This document shows, one piece after another, positions 31,144-43,860 of a stretch of DNA of 64,000 bases. Within the stretch, counting starts at the first letter, position 1, and every line of letters starts with the position of its first letter. The notes beneath the pieces are model-generated. The model had not been told where the DNA came from, did not search any database, and was given only the letters and a program-made list of their open reading frames with translations. The stretch is from Oscheius dolichura (taxonomy: Eukaryota; Nematoda; Chromadorea; Rhabditida; Rhabditidae). The DNA is taken from the NCBI GenBank assembly GCA_932521035.1, contig OW051493.1:9384001-9448000 (forward strand), read 5' to 3'. Made by a program: the position numbers and the translations under genes.

Positions 31144-33212
31144 CTACAATCGCTTCCTTCGGTCCATAAATTCGCATTCTTCCGGTCGCGGTACAAGATA
31201 CTTGTCACAGAGGACACCCATGAGATCGTGCTCGGCGGTGAAGCTTCTCTCGCCGTTGATGAAGATCAGAGGATAGCGGAAGCCCGTCCGGTAGTATTTC
31301 ATGTACTGCTCGTGGGCTTGGTCATTCCTTTTCCCGAGAAGGCGACGGCCTTCGTAGCCACGGGCGCAGAGACTCAATCTGAAACCGGGATTCATTATTA
31401 AAACCATTTTAAAATTCTATTCTATACTGTTTTTGGCTACCGAAATCCTTGGCAAGGCCCCTCAATATTTTCAGGAGAAATTCGACTAGAAAACTTCCCT
31501 TAATACTGGTTTGAATGATTACAGTAACCCGCCAGAGCCGTTGTCTTTAAGGCTCCCGTTTTGGCATCCCCGTAAAACATCGGCAGGATGAGGGAAATAA
31601 GAAAATGGGAAGTGTATATAAAGACCGGCTTCCTGCCGAGTTTTTACGGGTGCAGGTGTGAGATCTTTGAAGGAGCTGAGGATTACGGTAGCCCTGTAGA
31701 AATATCTCTGTACCAACCTGGATTCGCTCCAGTGGAGAGGCGAGTTCCGGATGCACCGACGGAGAGCATCCCCGAGGCCGTTCTTCAACTGAACACAATT
31801 AATATAGTCCAAGTAGTTATCCGGGTCTTCTTCGATGATACACGCGTCCAGGGCATTCAACTGGTCACCGCACCTAAATATCCTCGATTATCTCGATTGA
31901 AGGGGATGACTGACCAGAGTCCGGTGAATCCCATTCTATCCATGCTACACATCGAGTCAGGAATGAAGCTGATGTTGACTCGCTTCGACGGGCCGAGCAT
32001 CTTCGCCACGCCGGTTACTTGATTCCGGAGGAATCTATAAATCAATCTGATTATTTATCTTTCCAAATTGGCACCCATTTCCCCATATTTTCCCGGAGAA
32101 AAACCGCGGGTAGTACGGTAACTTCCGGCAGCGCGCGCGCAGTGTGTGTGTGCCTGTTTGTGTACTAATTGTCCATCGGATCGGGTGATAAACGAACGTC
32201 CGGAAGATAATCACCCCGGGTTGTTCCCAAAGAGAGAGAGAATGGCTATTCGTCCTCCCATAAAAAGGAAGATGGGGTTCACTTCCGGCGGGGCTGTTTC
32301 ACCTCTCCCGAAAAATGACATAATTTATCAAGAACGTAGTAAAAAACTGTGGTCTTGTCTCTCTTTTTCCCCTCGTATCATTTTGCAAACTGCGTGAGAA
32401 CTACCGGGTACGTCGTCTAGTTTACAACGACGGGAACACGCTGTGAATTCTACGGAGTTCATCTGGACCAGGGGGGAAGTGAAGGAAACTGTACACCGCC
32501 ACAGAGAACTTCTACCGACCGGGAACTATCCAGGGAAGGGAGCTGGCAGCTGCTCTTGGAGCCATTTCCCCGTAGACCTTTAAACTCCCCCCGTTATGGC
32601 TCCTTACTGTAAAATATCTCCCAGGTTCCCGCAGCGAAAGCCACCGGAAATGGCTGGACGCGCTCTCTAGAACTGCCCCATCCCATCGGCCATGTTCCTA
32701 TAAACTGTAAAGCTCACTTCTCTCCAAAAACTAATAAATGATCTTTTATTTTCTAGTCGAGAGACTTTTGCCGGGGTTTTACAAGGGCAAGACGTTTCTA
32801 GACCCTTCTCAATTGATAAAAGGTAGACCTACAGTAAGACGGTAGGGTAAGTGATACCAAGGGTTGGGTAACCCTCATAGCCCTAGTCACGGACTCTTTT
32901 GAGGACTTTTTGGCGTTCTAAAGACTATTAGGGGTTGATTTTCTGGGCTAGAATGTTTTTAGAGGGGGGTTGGAAGGCCACTGGGAAAGGACAGCGACCC
33001 TGAGGCTTTCTTAGGAGGGATGAACTTCTGTGCTGGCCAGCGCCACCCGTCCCGATACGGCAATTAGCGGAGATCGCCATTTTGTAACATTAGATAAAAC
33101 CTTACCGAGCAGTGAATCCACACCGGGCCGAGCCGACAAATTCAACGTTGACAGGCTCCGAGTCAATCATAGCACCGACCAACGGAGTCAAAAGGGCTAG
33201 GAGGAGAACCAT
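31144..33212 (-). CDS. GILT-like family member 2, diverged active site
   Basis: Exon 1 gives a signal peptide (MVLLLALLTPLVGA) and VNVEFVGSARCGFTAR. After an intron of about 1.07 kb come FLRNQVTGVAKMLGPSKRVN and DRMGFTGL. The next exon joins as WCGDQLNALDACIIEEDP, the diverged CQHGxxEC...AC region, and contains DYINCVQLKNGLGDALRR. The last exon has CARGYEGRRLLGKRNDQAHE, YPLIFINGERSF and VPRPEECEFMD. Order and spacing match GILT family member 1, including the PRPEEC end. The expected CxxC is Cys-Gly-Phe-Thr and the CQHG motif is reduced to CGDQ, so this copy is probably not a thiol reductase. The intron at 31566-31657 holds a fold-back B element. Confidence 0.8.
31566..31657. repeat. Fold-back B, copy 7 (intron of GILT-like 2)
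   Basis: CATCCCCGTAAAACATCGGC and mirrored CTGCCGAGTTTTTACGGGTG. Confidence 0.75.
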
Positions 33213-35251
33213 TCTGTAGAGGGGAGGAGTGGAGAGGAGGCAGTGGTCTCTATCTGGCGGGGGATACTTGTAGAGCCGGGGGTAGTAGTCAGGAGAGGGC
33301 GGAGTTCGGTTCCACTCTCTTAGAATTTGTTGCGAGAGAGAGCGCGAGAGAGACAGTGAGCGGGGCCGGGAGAGAACTAAGTTGTAGGAGATTTTTCTTC
33401 GCGTCCGATTGACTGATGACTTCCTTCGATGGGGGCGGGTGGGGGAGGACGACGGGGGGAAAAACCGTTCGGCCGGATAGGGAGCGGGAGGGGGACGAGA
33501 GCGTCGCCGATGAGTCTGACAATTGTCAATTTCTCTATCTCTATCACGAGGAGAGAGAGAGTGAAACAGATTTTGCAAACTTCCGACTGGCGGGGGGAAG
33601 AGAAAAAGAAAAAGACGAGCCGAACGGAAGTCGATGACTTTTGTTTCTTTGGAAACTAATTCGATTAAACGTGACTTTTCTGGAATTTGTCAGGGAGATA
33701 ATCAAAGAACTCCCGCTCTCTCTCTGTGGCAAATAGGGGCTGATGCGCGGTGAGGGCTTTTTACTGATTTCCGATTCGGCGGGAAGAATCGCTGGAAAAT
33801 GGAGACAACACACAGCTGTTTATCAGTTCGGAGAAGGAGAGAAAGCGGCCGCAGATTTATTGGCACCCACCGGAACATTTTCACTGTATCGTATGAAATA
33901 TAAGCTGTTCCAGAGGAAATTCAGACAGTAGCGGGAAGTACACAAGGAGATCTCCAAGATGAGATACAGTAATCCCCCGGTCCTGGCCGGAAGGGAGGAC
34001 AGCGAGCCGCGAGAGGCTGTGGCGCGGGTTGCGGCCTTTCCCAGCCTTTCCCAGCCGTTCTTCCCAAATTTTTAGGTAATCCCCCGCTTTGGGAAGATCT
34101 CCTCAGGATACTGTAGTTATTTCCAAGTAGAATTATCCACAACCTCCTCTAAATTGGCCGTAGTCCCCGAGGCTACCGTATCCTCCTCCTGGGGTTGGTG
34201 TTCCCTCCTCGGGAGATCCAAATTCCCAATGAATTTTTCCAATTTTTTAAATTTTTTAGTACATCATCCACTTCCTTTTTCCGGCCACGTTCCGGCTATC
34301 AATTTTAATTTCGGTCCTTGCCAAGTCTCTCCCTACAGTAACCCGCCTCTCTATCGTCCTTGAAAGGTGTGCAGAAGGTCAAATCTTTCGAGTTTTACGG
34401 AACAGGAGAGATATTTTACTAAACCAGAGAGAGACCAGTAAGATCGAGTAGGACATGAAATTCCCGGGGGTGGTGACTGCAAAACGAGAAGGACGACTGG
34501 CGCACTTTGAACGGCGGAGGAGGTAATGGCATCCGGCGGAAATTACTGGTCGAGTGGAGAGGACGAGGAGGAAGAGGAGGAGGATGACTGGACGCTGGTG
34601 ACTGGACTACTGGTAGCGATGATTTCTTGGACCTTGCACATGAGGAGACAGTCAGGATTACGGTATGCCCACTTCGGCAGACGGAAACAGGCAATGGGTG
34701 GCCGGCCAGGGACGAGGCCACACAAAAGGGGAATATGGCCAGGAGGATCCGGGCACATTTCCGGAGAAGCTTTGCTCCTTTTCGGTGCAGGAGTTATCCA
34801 ATATTTGGGATACTATAATCAGTCTACAGGATCAATTCCCCCGAAGAAGGCCGACGGGGGCTCGCCTCCCGTGAAAATGGCCCGAACCCGGTTCCTGCTA
34901 GGACTACCGAGGATTTGAGAACATTAGCAGGTACTGTAGATCCGTTCGGTCCTACCAAAAGAGCAGAATTGCTGTATGATGGCTGAAGGTGACGGAGGCT
35001 GGCTAAGGCAGGCCGGGACCTTGCTCCGGCCTCCTCGAGTCTTCAACCCGATCAGAAGACGGGGCTGATTCCTCCCGTGGCTTGGAACCCCCTTTCCCCC
35101 GAGAGTCAGATACATTCCCAAACAATAAAAGAACTTGTCAAGTTGTCCTTCCGTCGGCTAATCCCATCATCGGCCCGTATCAATCCGGGATCGAGGGCAG
35201 CTTTCCCGCCGCCGATCGGGAGCGATTCGTCATCCGCCGCTAGTCATCACC
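33213..35251. other. Intergenic stretch, promoter side of GILT-like gene 2 and of the next gene
   Basis: No gene supported. GA/CT simple repeats occur near 33340-33560. Fold-back A is at 34737-34890. Confidence 0.4.
34737..34890. repeat. Fold-back A, copy 7 (degenerate)
   Basis: GCTCCTTTTCGGTGCAGGAG and ATTTGGGATACTATAATC; outer arms weak. Confidence 0.5.
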
Positions 35252-36351
35252 ATGTTTAGACTATCCATATTCCTTATCTTGGCTGTTTTAACCTTTGGTA
35301 TGTTTAATTTTCTTATACAAACTGTTATTAAAATGTCGTTGTGGGACCTTTTTAACCGCGAAACAGTTATTTGAACCGAGGACACCGGGATTCGCGCCCT
35401 TTGTCCTCTCTAGACTAAATTAGACCTTTAAAAATGTGTTTTCTTATTTTCTTTATAAAATCCACCTAATATTATCCTTTAAACTACATTTCAGCTCAAT
35501 TCAATATCCCCCTGCCGTTTGGCGGCGTCGGAATAACAAAGAACGAGGATGGAAATGTTTGTCGACAACGCGAACGAACAAAATAACCGTTAATTCTTTA
35601 TTTTCCAGCTGGAATTGACCGGAAACACGGACGTGAACTTTTTTGGTTGGGGTGGTCGACGAAATGGAAAAGTCGTCATTGGGAACGGGACTTTTAACAT
35701 TGGACGTTAGTGGACGGGAGGAGAGGAGGGACCTGTTTATAGAGGACGACGCCGCCTATGTTAATGGATCCGAGTACGGAGGAGCCAATTCGTTCGGATT
35801 TGACAAGAACAAGGGCGTCGATGTTGGAGCAAATCTCACGCTGGCCGATCGGAAAGCCGTGGTAAGTGCCGGGGGCACGCCGGGACGAGGCATCTTGGTA
35901 CTGTACGCTCTAAATTGTCCCCAGGTAGCCGTAATTTCACTTTCAAAGGGGATCAGGGTCTGGGAACAAGGTGGCCAACCCTCTAGCGGAGGCGATGAGA
36001 ATAACCGCCTGGGTGGCCGGGCAAAGGACAGGGAGACGCATTTCCTTGGGAAGCGAGTTCTTTATTTTTTGGCATACTGTAATTAGGAAACAGGCTCTAT
36101 TCCCCCGGAAAATGCAAAAGTAGAAACTTACTGACTTCTGTAGCAGACTGCCAGCCATTTCCTGGACACTGGCCGGGGGGATTTATGGCAGTCCAGAGAG
36201 GTTTAGGATCTCCTCTTGGGATATTCTGAACCAGAACAAATTGCCTCCATTTCAGGGAGGACTCGGAAAGGAGCAAAACTTTATTGAGAGCCTCCTCAGC
36301 GCTTTGAGTAGCTTCGGGAAGAACAATAACAATAACAGCCAGAGGAAGTGA
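35252..36351 (+). CDS. Small secreted Gly/Asn-rich protein
   Basis: Exon 1 is a signal peptide (MFRLSIFLILAVLTFA). Exon 2 reads QFNIPLPFGGVGITKNEDGN and exon 3 LELTGNTDVNFFGWGGR, continuing VVIGNGTFNIG. Exon 4 holds DDAAYVNGSEYGGANSFGF and VGANLTLADRKAV. The last exon is GGLGKEQNFIESLLSALSSF plus a poly-Asn tail ending SQRK. About 125 residues. AATAAA follows the stop closely. The last intron contains fold-back A (36015-36122). Alternating short hydrophobic and Gly/Asn residues suggest an extracellular beta-rich protein; no family recognised. Confidence 0.65.
36015..36122. repeat. Fold-back A, copy 8 (intron of 35252-36351)
   Basis: ACGCATTTCCTTGGGAAGCG, centre TTTGGCATACTGTAATTAGG, mirrored CCCCCGGAAAATGC. 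Confidence 0.6.
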
Positions 36352-36770
36352 TATTTTAATAAATCGGTCGTCTTCTTTTATTTTTTGGCCGGGAACTTGT
36401 CCTCGCTTGGCCGATCCCTTCCAGTTTGCTTCTCATCCAAGGATACTATAATGCCCTCCCTGATATCCTCGTCGTTCCCCCGTTATACATTTTAGGTTTG
36501 ATTACGGTAAGTGCTTCATAATGAGAATCAATAAAAGAGGAACCTTCCTGGAGGGACAGAGAGACTGAACGATCACCCGTGGAAGGCGGATGGAGCAAAA
36601 TCTGACTAGGAACAAGTCAAGTAGACTCGTCCCCACGGCGGCCAGTTGTCTCCTCTTCCCTGGAAAGGCGAAACCGTCTGAAAGTGCATTCTCATAAGTT
36701 CATCACACCCCGGTCTTTCTCGTGAAACCGCCATAAAAAGCTGCCCTTTTGGGAACGGGATGCCTCCTTA

Positions 36771-36778
36771 CTATATAA
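36771..36778 (+). promoter_or_regulatory. TATA-like box of the dehydrogenase gene
   Basis: CTATATAA lies about 45 bp before the ATG at 36816. Confidence 0.35.
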
Positions 36779-36815
36779 CCACCCGGCCTCTGTCCCCATC
36801 CTCCTCCCCTCCTCC

Positions 36816-38217
36816 ATGTCTCTTGCTGGACAAGTTGCCCTCGTCACGGGTGCTTCTCGTGGCATCGGACGAGGAATAGCCGGCCAGTTGGCCGGCCACG
36901 GAGCAACGGTCATCATAACTGGACGAGTCCCCGCGGAGAGTGCTAATGGACAGAATAACTCACTGGAACAAACAGCCCAAGGTATACTGTAGTTCTCTGG
37001 ACTAAATATTGGTTCGAAATTTAGGGATCATACGATTGGGAGGAAAGGCCATTGTGAAATTCTGTGACCATAGCAATATGGCAGAGGTGAAAAGACTGTT
37101 TGAGGAGATTGAGAAGGAGACGGGACGACTGGATATTCTCATTAATAATGCGTATTCCGGTGTGCCGGTGGGTTTTTTACTTGTCAAATGAAGGTTACTG
37201 TAGACCGGGGGTATTGGGCCAAGGGGGAGAACAAGGAGGACGAGGACGGTGAGGAGGAGGAAGACGACAAAGAGAAGGATGAGGAGGACAAGGACGAGGA
37301 CGGGGACGAGGGGATAGAGGGGTTTAGTAACCAGCCGCCACCAGGAGGACAACTTCCCAGGATTTCTAAAGAGGGGAGGATGCGTGGCCCCGGGTTACTG
37401 TAATCCTTCAGAGAGATCCCAGAGTCTAACCTAGAAAGTCGGGATGCCCCCTTTATTTTTAACAGCTACACATTACAGTACCTGGCCCCGAACATGAATA
37501 AGGCCTTCTACGAATCGGACCCGGATCTCTGGGAGAAGATCAACATCGTCGGCCTGCAGAATCACTACTACTGTGCGGTTTACGGGACGAGGATGATGAT
37601 CAACCGAGGACAAGGCCTGATCGTCAATTTGTCTAGTTTCGGAGGAGTCTTGTGAGTCTCTTCCCTTTTTCTTCTCATCCTCCTCCAGTTCTCTATTCAA
37701 TGCTCCCTATGGAATAGGGAAAGCCGGGCTGGATCGAATGACCCGGGAGATGGCTGAGGAGCTACAGGGCACCGGGATTACGGTAGTTAGTCTCTATCCA
37801 GGCGCCGTGAGAACTGAAATGTTCATGGAGGATGTTCTAACGGGCATGGAGGGTAATAGCAATGTGAAGAAAAATTAAATACAAAAAAAATGGGCAGTTT
37901 AGATTAAACATATGTTTGACGAGGGAGAGACACCGACGTTTGTGGGGAAGGCTGTAGCTGGCTTGGCTTCTGACCCGGATTGCCACAAAATGAACGGGAG
38001 GATCGTGTTGACCGTCGACTTGGCAAAGAAATACGGCTTTAGAGAAGCTGACGGTAGGCTCATTCTCCTGCCGGGACCTAAACTACAGTATTTTAGGCAA
38101 GATACCTCCAAATTTGAGGAGTTTAAAGCACCTGCTCGCCCTTCAAGGCAGCCCGCTGGCCAAATGGATCCCGGACTGGATGCTCTGCCCCGGCTGGCTA
38201 CTGTGGATGAGTACTAA
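36816..38217 (+). CDS. DHRS1: Short-chain dehydrogenase, DHRS1 type
   Basis: Classical SDRs transfer hydride from or to NAD(P). MSLAGQVALVTGASRGIGRG carries the cofactor motif TGxxxGxG. LDILINNAYSGV is the NNAG-type motif, GLIVNLSSFGGVL holds the catalytic Ser, and NAPYGIGKAGLDRM the YxxxK pair. Then come TVVSLYPGAVRTEM and the DHRS1-like end ASDPDCHKMNGRIVLTVDLA and AKKYGFREADGR. A C-terminal extension of about 45 residues ends LATVDEY. Introns contain TACTGTA-type motifs, and the intron after AYSGVP is about 300 bp with a GA-rich run. An AATAAA lies 12 bp after the stop. All catalytic residues are present, so it should be active; the substrate is unknown. Confidence 0.9.
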
Positions 38218-41200
38218 TATGCTATAGAATAAATAATTCTCTTTTTCTCTTCGCTGTCATCCAAAAATACTATTAAAAATAACCCAAGATTGCGAAGGCA
38301 CAGATCATCTCGCCTCCCTGGGCTCTGAACCTGGGCTAGGCCAGTTTGGCGCTATATCGAGGAAGATAGAATTTCGCGCTTTTCCGGTGCAAGAATTCTA
38401 AAATATTTGGCATACTGTAATAACAATATAGGGCCTATTCCTCCGGCTCTGTTTGCACATAAACGCGGCTTGTTCCTTCGGCGACGGGCAGAGTACCCTT
38501 CTCCCCGTCGCTGCAGGACCCTGGTAGTAATATTATGTTCCTTATACAGTTTTCCACCCTTCTCCTCTTTCCAGGTTAAAGTACTGAGCTTCCCAGAAAC
38601 CTAGACCTTGATCAGGAGAGTTCCGGCCTCGTCCTCCCGGCATCTGCTCTCTATTTCTCCCCCCTGGTGGCCGCTGTCCCCGAAATTGTACAGCAGTTGC
38701 TACTGTTCGCCTTCTCCGTTTTTAGGGTGTAGATAAGCCTCCCCTTGTAATCCAGCCACCCCTCCTGAAACCCGTTGATAGAAATTATTCGCCCCGCGGC
38801 CGGTCTCTGGCGGCCGGCCAACTCTTCCCCTCCCACGTGACCCCCAGGGCCATCTGACCCCGGAAATTGTTTCAAGCCCCTTATCAGAGAGAGAGAGAGA
38901 GTTATTCCTTTCTTTTTTTTGGAGGGGAGCACGAGATAGTTAATAAACAAGGAGCAGGCCAGAGTCTATCCTACTGTAGCCATCTGGAGACTAGTACAGA
39001 AAGGCAGGGGATTGTCTAGACGTCTCTCTGCCCTCTTATAGTACTTGTACGGTCTCGTCCCCTTCCTCGCCGGCTATTACCCATGACCATGTTCCAGCCA
39101 GAAGACACGACGAGAGAGAGAGAGAGAGACAGATAAGCTCCCCATGTTATTTATGTCCCTATTCTTTTTATCATTTTTGGTCATTGATTTTCCACGAGGG
39201 GATAGTCTCTCATTGTTGTCTTTTTTGGCCGTTCTCACTTCCTTCTTCTTCTTCTTCCTCCTCCTCCCGGGGGAATTCCCCCGCTTTTTGCAGCAGCAGA
39301 GACTCTCTAAACTTCATTGCAACGGGGGTGTCTTCCCTTTTTACTTTCGAACTCGTCTTTCGCGGATTTTTACACCGCCACAGCCAATACAGCCACAGTT
39401 TGAGCTTCTTTAGGGTCTCGTAACGAATGCCCGCTTTTAAAAAGGAAATGGTCCGGCTGGAAGCACACTGCCGGCTTCTTTGGGTGCTTGGTTCAATTTT
39501 TGCTTTTTTTTTGACCAATTAGACCTTTAAAAACCACGCTTTCTGAGGTTTTAAGGCTTCCACAGGCTATAGAATCGCGTTTTACAGCCCGTTTAAAGGT
39601 TCTAGAGGTTTCTTCATTGGTCCCAAGGCGAAAATAAAAGTTTGAGGCTTCTATTCTATGATAAAATGCTCCAGGCCGCCTCTTGGTCCACCTAGACGGT
39701 ATATTTGGGCCGTTTGGAGCATTATAACCCTTTAAAATGTTGTTTTCTCGGTATTTTTCCATATAAATCCCCGGAGAACATGAGTGCCCCGCTTATTTTC
39801 CCAGCTAAAACCTTCCCCCTTTCCCCCTAGCCATTCTTTCTCGCCTCTCCCCCAGGTGTTCTCTCAAGTATCACGACTTTTGACTTGAAGAGAATGAAAC
39901 AAAGAGATGACGACATTGAGCGAGAGAGAGATTGTCAAATATCAGAGACGTAATCCTGTCTGGTCGAGTACCGAATTCCTCAGAGATCCGGTGAACCTTG
40001 TCCCCCAACCCAAATACTCTATTTCTCCCCATTCTCCACTGATTTCTGGTGAGCCAGGAACTTCCTCACCGGGAGAGATTCCAACAAAAGATAACGTGCT
40101 GCTGTTGCCTTCTCATCTTCTTCCAGGGATTAACAACGGCGTTCCCATTGAGATTTGATGGAGAGTCCTTCTTCTCATTTTCGACCAAAAATTGTGGGAC
40201 TCCTTCTCTTTTTATTAGGAGGAGGGCAGTCATAGTACTTCACGTGGGCGATGCCATTTTTGCCCCTCTGCCGTCCTCCTAGGTTTATTTCTTGGCGGTA
40301 TTTTATCCACTAGATCAAGGACTACCGGCGAATATGACCAGAACAGAGATTTCACCGTAGGAGCCGTCGGGCAACCGGGTTTTACTCAATTTGTCCTCAT
40401 TTTTGCCCTATTTTGCTCAATTTATGGCTAAACTACCGTCTAGAACTAGTTTTCTGAATATAATCTCGACCCGGAGTACAGTAGAGGGTAATCCTTGACC
40501 TTCTCCATGGAATACAGTAGAAAATTCTGTTTAAAACGGCCTGCAACGGTCCGTTTCATCCTTTTGGGAGTCCCAAAGCCGAGAAGATCCTCATTTCCAG
40601 GAAAATTATTCCAGAAGTTAGGAAAATCAGTAAAATCCCAGAAAATAACCCATAAATGTACTGGAAACCGGTACCCCTGCCCCGAAGTTCGGGACCCGAA
40701 CCCACTCTTGACGACCATTGGAACGGGCCCCGCTTCATTTTAGGCCGCGTTCCATCTTCATAAATCTTCTTCGCAAAGAATCAAAGAACATTTCAATAAA
40801 TCTGAATATTTTTGACTGAAATAGGACGAAAAAAGTGGCCAGGCGGTCGAAGACCATCAAACTTGTTCAGATTCATATTCAGCGGTCTAGCCCATAAAGT
40901 GCCGTTATTCTCCAGAAATCTGGGAATTTTTCGCTGGAGACGGTGCTTTGACCCAAAAATTCCTGTTTTCAGGTTAAAAACTGTTGGAATTCAGAATCAG
41001 CGTCCTTTTTTACCCCTTGGAATCAATTTTTGCCAAGATCGACTGGAATTGAGAGGTTGTGGGCCGCCCGGTCCCGTCCCTTTTCGATCCAGTCCATTTT
41101 ACTGGCCCTTCTTGTCCTTTCCACCACCCCTTCTTCCTTTCCACCCATCCATCTTCACCCCCTTTGTACAATGCCTTTTGCCAGTTTCACACCCCGTCCT

Positions 41201-41821
41201 CTCCCTGCCGTCGGAGAATAAAGAATACTGTCCCCCCTGTGGCAGGTTTGCCAAACCGTCACCGGGGGAGAGAGAAAGATTTCACTTTTTTGATCGTGGG
41301 AGTGCGTTGAGTTCGCGGAAAAGTCTCTCTATTTGAAGTATGCGCAAGCCGCTGCCGTCGTCCTCCTCCTCCTCTTCCTGTGCGGCTCACCGGCTGCCAC
41401 GTACTCCCGGACAATCTCCCTCGTCCTCCTCCTCCTCAGCTACCAATAGACAAGACAGCGTCTTCTCTAGAAGAAGATGCCCAATCCCCCGTCAAAATAT
41501 CGAAAATTTGCCCTTTCGCCCGATTTCTAACCGTTGCGCTATCTCTCTATTTGCTCTCCTCCCCTGTTCGAGACCTTTCCAACCGTTTCAAAATCAACTT
41601 TTCGCGCATTTTTTGAGTGTCTACTTGACTGGGGAGGTGACTAATAAATTTGAGGAAACTGTCAGAGTCGGGAACCAGCTCCAACATTCCACGGAATGAC
41701 CTGGGGGAAGATCAGTGGGCATCTGTTGTCTTATCCTCCCGGGTCTCTCTCTCTCCTCCAAAACTTTTCTAACTTTTCCCCCTTTTGGCCCCATTTCTAG
41801 CCATCAGTTCAGCTACAAAAA
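38218..41821. other. Gene-poor stretch
   Basis: No gene supported over 3.6 kb. It holds fold-back A (38337-38452), GA repeats near 38890 and 39113, and pyrimidine-rich runs. Confidence 0.4.
38337..38452. repeat. Fold-back A, copy 9
   Basis: CGCGCTTTTCCGGTGCAAGA and ATTTGGCATACTGTAATAAC; right arm short. Confidence 0.6.
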
Positions 41822-42401
41822 ATGTCTCGCTATGAGAAATTAAGGCCACCTGGCGGCCGGGGGAGACTTCGCAACTGTGGGCATCCTCTCACCCGTTTTA
41901 GTCCATTCCAGTGCCTATCCCCGGCTTATTGCTTTCGTTACGGGACCCATTGACTCACTCTACAGTAATCCAGAACGAGCAGATCAAAAATTAAAGGTCT
42001 GTGAGCAGAAATCTCGAAAACTCGTGAAATTTCTATTGGAAATGGACAAGGAGCTGCTCGGGTACATTTTGGACTGTGACCTGGCTCGGAGCCAGTATGG
42101 CACATTCCTGGGAGAAGTGTGCCAGCTTGGCGCTTTTCCGGTGCTCTATACTATTTGGCATACTGCAATCCTGCGCCTAAAAAGCGCAAAGCTGGCGCGC
42201 CTCCTTCCAAAAACGCGTCTGCCCTGGTCGATGGCCCCGTCCAGGGAGCAGTCCCCGTACATTCTCGGTACCTTCGTTTTATTCTACTAGAAACTGTTGT
42301 TCTTCTATAGTTTCCACTGCCGAGATGGTACGGGTGCCGGTCCTCCCAATTTCTGTCTGTCTGTCGTCTCAGGACTTCCTCCCAAAATGTGCCTTCCTGA
42401 C
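41822..42401 (+). CDS. Doubtful small helical protein
   Basis: MSRYEKLRPPGGRGRLRN, a possible 25-nt intron, then SSAYPRLIAFVTGPIDSLYS, and a helical stretch NPERADQKLKVCEQKSRKLV and FLLEMDKELLGYILDCDLAR. The exon would end at the first GT of fold-back A (42092-42222). A later acceptor (TCGTCTCAG, 42372) gives only a few more codons. The helix looks protein-like, but start, splice sites and end are weak. Confidence 0.28.
42092..42222. repeat. Fold-back A, copy 10
   Basis: CCAGTATGGCACATTCC, CTTGGCGCTTTTCCGGTGC, mirrored CGCCTAAAAAGCGCAAAGC. Confidence 0.7.
42249..42342. repeat. Fold-back B, copy 8
   Basis: GTCCCCGTACATTCTCGGTA and mirrored TGCCGAGATGGTACGGGTGC; both arms read GTAC where most copies have GTAA. 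Confidence 0.7.
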
Positions 42402-43002
42402 CGGCTCTCCCTACGGTAATCCCGTCCCCCTCGGGTCAAAGTGCCCTCTCCAGCTGCCCCCTGCCCTTCCTTATCTATTACACAATTGATACATGTACTT
42501 CCTGGCCCGATTCCAGTATCCTGCACTCCATCCTCTCTTGTCTCTTTTTGCCCGTCCCAGTCAGCTGTCGCCTACGTCAGCTAGGAAAAGAGAAGATGCC
42601 AAAAGCAATCCTCTTCCCTCCTCCTGAAAAATGAAGACGAATAAATGAGAAAATGAATGGCGTGTGTGGAGGATAAGGGCCTGGTTTTAGCCGTTTCCTC
42701 TATTCATAAAGAGGGAGAGGGCCCCCCGTCCACCCCCGGTGGCCGGCCGGCCGCCAATCTTTGAGCATTTCGCATGTTTTCTGATTTTACACACAAAGCA
42801 CACGGGTGGCTATTTTATGCTCTCGTGATTGTGGCCCGGTAGGAGAGAGTAATTTGGGGGGAGGCCTGGTCCCACCTGCTCTGATCAGATGCTTGTTGTC
42901 CTCCAATAAACATCCATTTTCTATTGGGTGAGTATCAAACGCTTCCTACGCAGCCAATTTAACCATATCCAAATCCCCGGGTCACTGCTCTTTCAGGTGC
43001 TC

Positions 43003-43095
43003 CTGCACCCATAAAATCTCGGCAGCTGGATCTCCTTTTACTGAAAGCTGCCCCAATTCAAGTTCTGCCTTCTGCCGAGATTTTACGGGTGCCGG
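43003..43095. repeat. Fold-back B, copy 9
   Basis: CCTGCACCCATAAAATCTCG and mirrored TGCCGAGATTTTACGGGTGC. Confidence 0.8.
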
Positions 43096-43771
43096 CGCGG
43101 GGAAAGGATGTCGGTCCTCAGAGGTTTATCTCTATTTTCTTTAAAAAGAAATGAGTAGATTAGAAGTTAAGCGGACCGTAGCTAATAGTGTTTTCCTCTC
43201 GGGTTCGGCCCTGTGACAGCCTCTTCCTCGTCCTTCTCCTCCTCCTCCGCCAGCTGTTCGTGATTGCCATCGCGGCTGGCCCATTCCGCTCCATGATCCT
43301 CTAACATAACAACATTCTTATCTGTTATTTTTTGGATAATAATAGTTATAAAAAAGTGAAAAAAGAAAGAGAACAAATTAGTCTCTGGACAGACGTAGAC
43401 AATACTTCATCTCGCTCTCCGCTGTTTGTCTCTGCTCTCAACTTTTCAGCTACTTCACCCCGCCGTTCCGAAATATTTTTCGAACTTAGTTCTCCTTTAT
43501 CTATCTTTCAAAAACGTGGAAAGCTCTCTAGATTCCAATTTTTATTGTATCTGATCAAAAAACACCATAATCGCCGATAGTTAGAGCAATTTCAAGGCAG
43601 CACGAGGATGTTGAACTTTCCCGCCGCGATTTAAAATGATCCGAGGGAGATTTCACGCAGATTTGGTAGGGAACAATCTCCTTCAGATTTTCAGTCTTTA
43701 TTTTTCCAGTTGCAAATAAGTTATCGTACCCTTTTCGCTCTGCCCAGCTCAAATTTCCGCTTCTCTGGAAA

Positions 43772-43860
43772 CCCCGTATGACCTCGGCAGGTGGATGTTC
43801 TTGAATTTCTTAGTCTCAGATTGTCTTTTCTTCCTTCTGCCGAGATTTTACGGGTGCGGG
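43772..43860. repeat. Fold-back B, copy 10
   Basis: ACCCCGTATGACCTCGGCAG and mirrored CTGCCGAGATTTTACGGGTG. Confidence 0.7.

Noticed and set aside
34526-34918. 130-codon plus-strand frame
   Set aside because: Runs through a GA-rich simple repeat and fold-back A copy 7; no start context or domain.
43182-43772. Two exon-like minus-strand frames, one with AATAAA beyond
   Set aside because: They could not be joined into a gene with a start. The acidic run is typical of the local purine-rich simple sequence.
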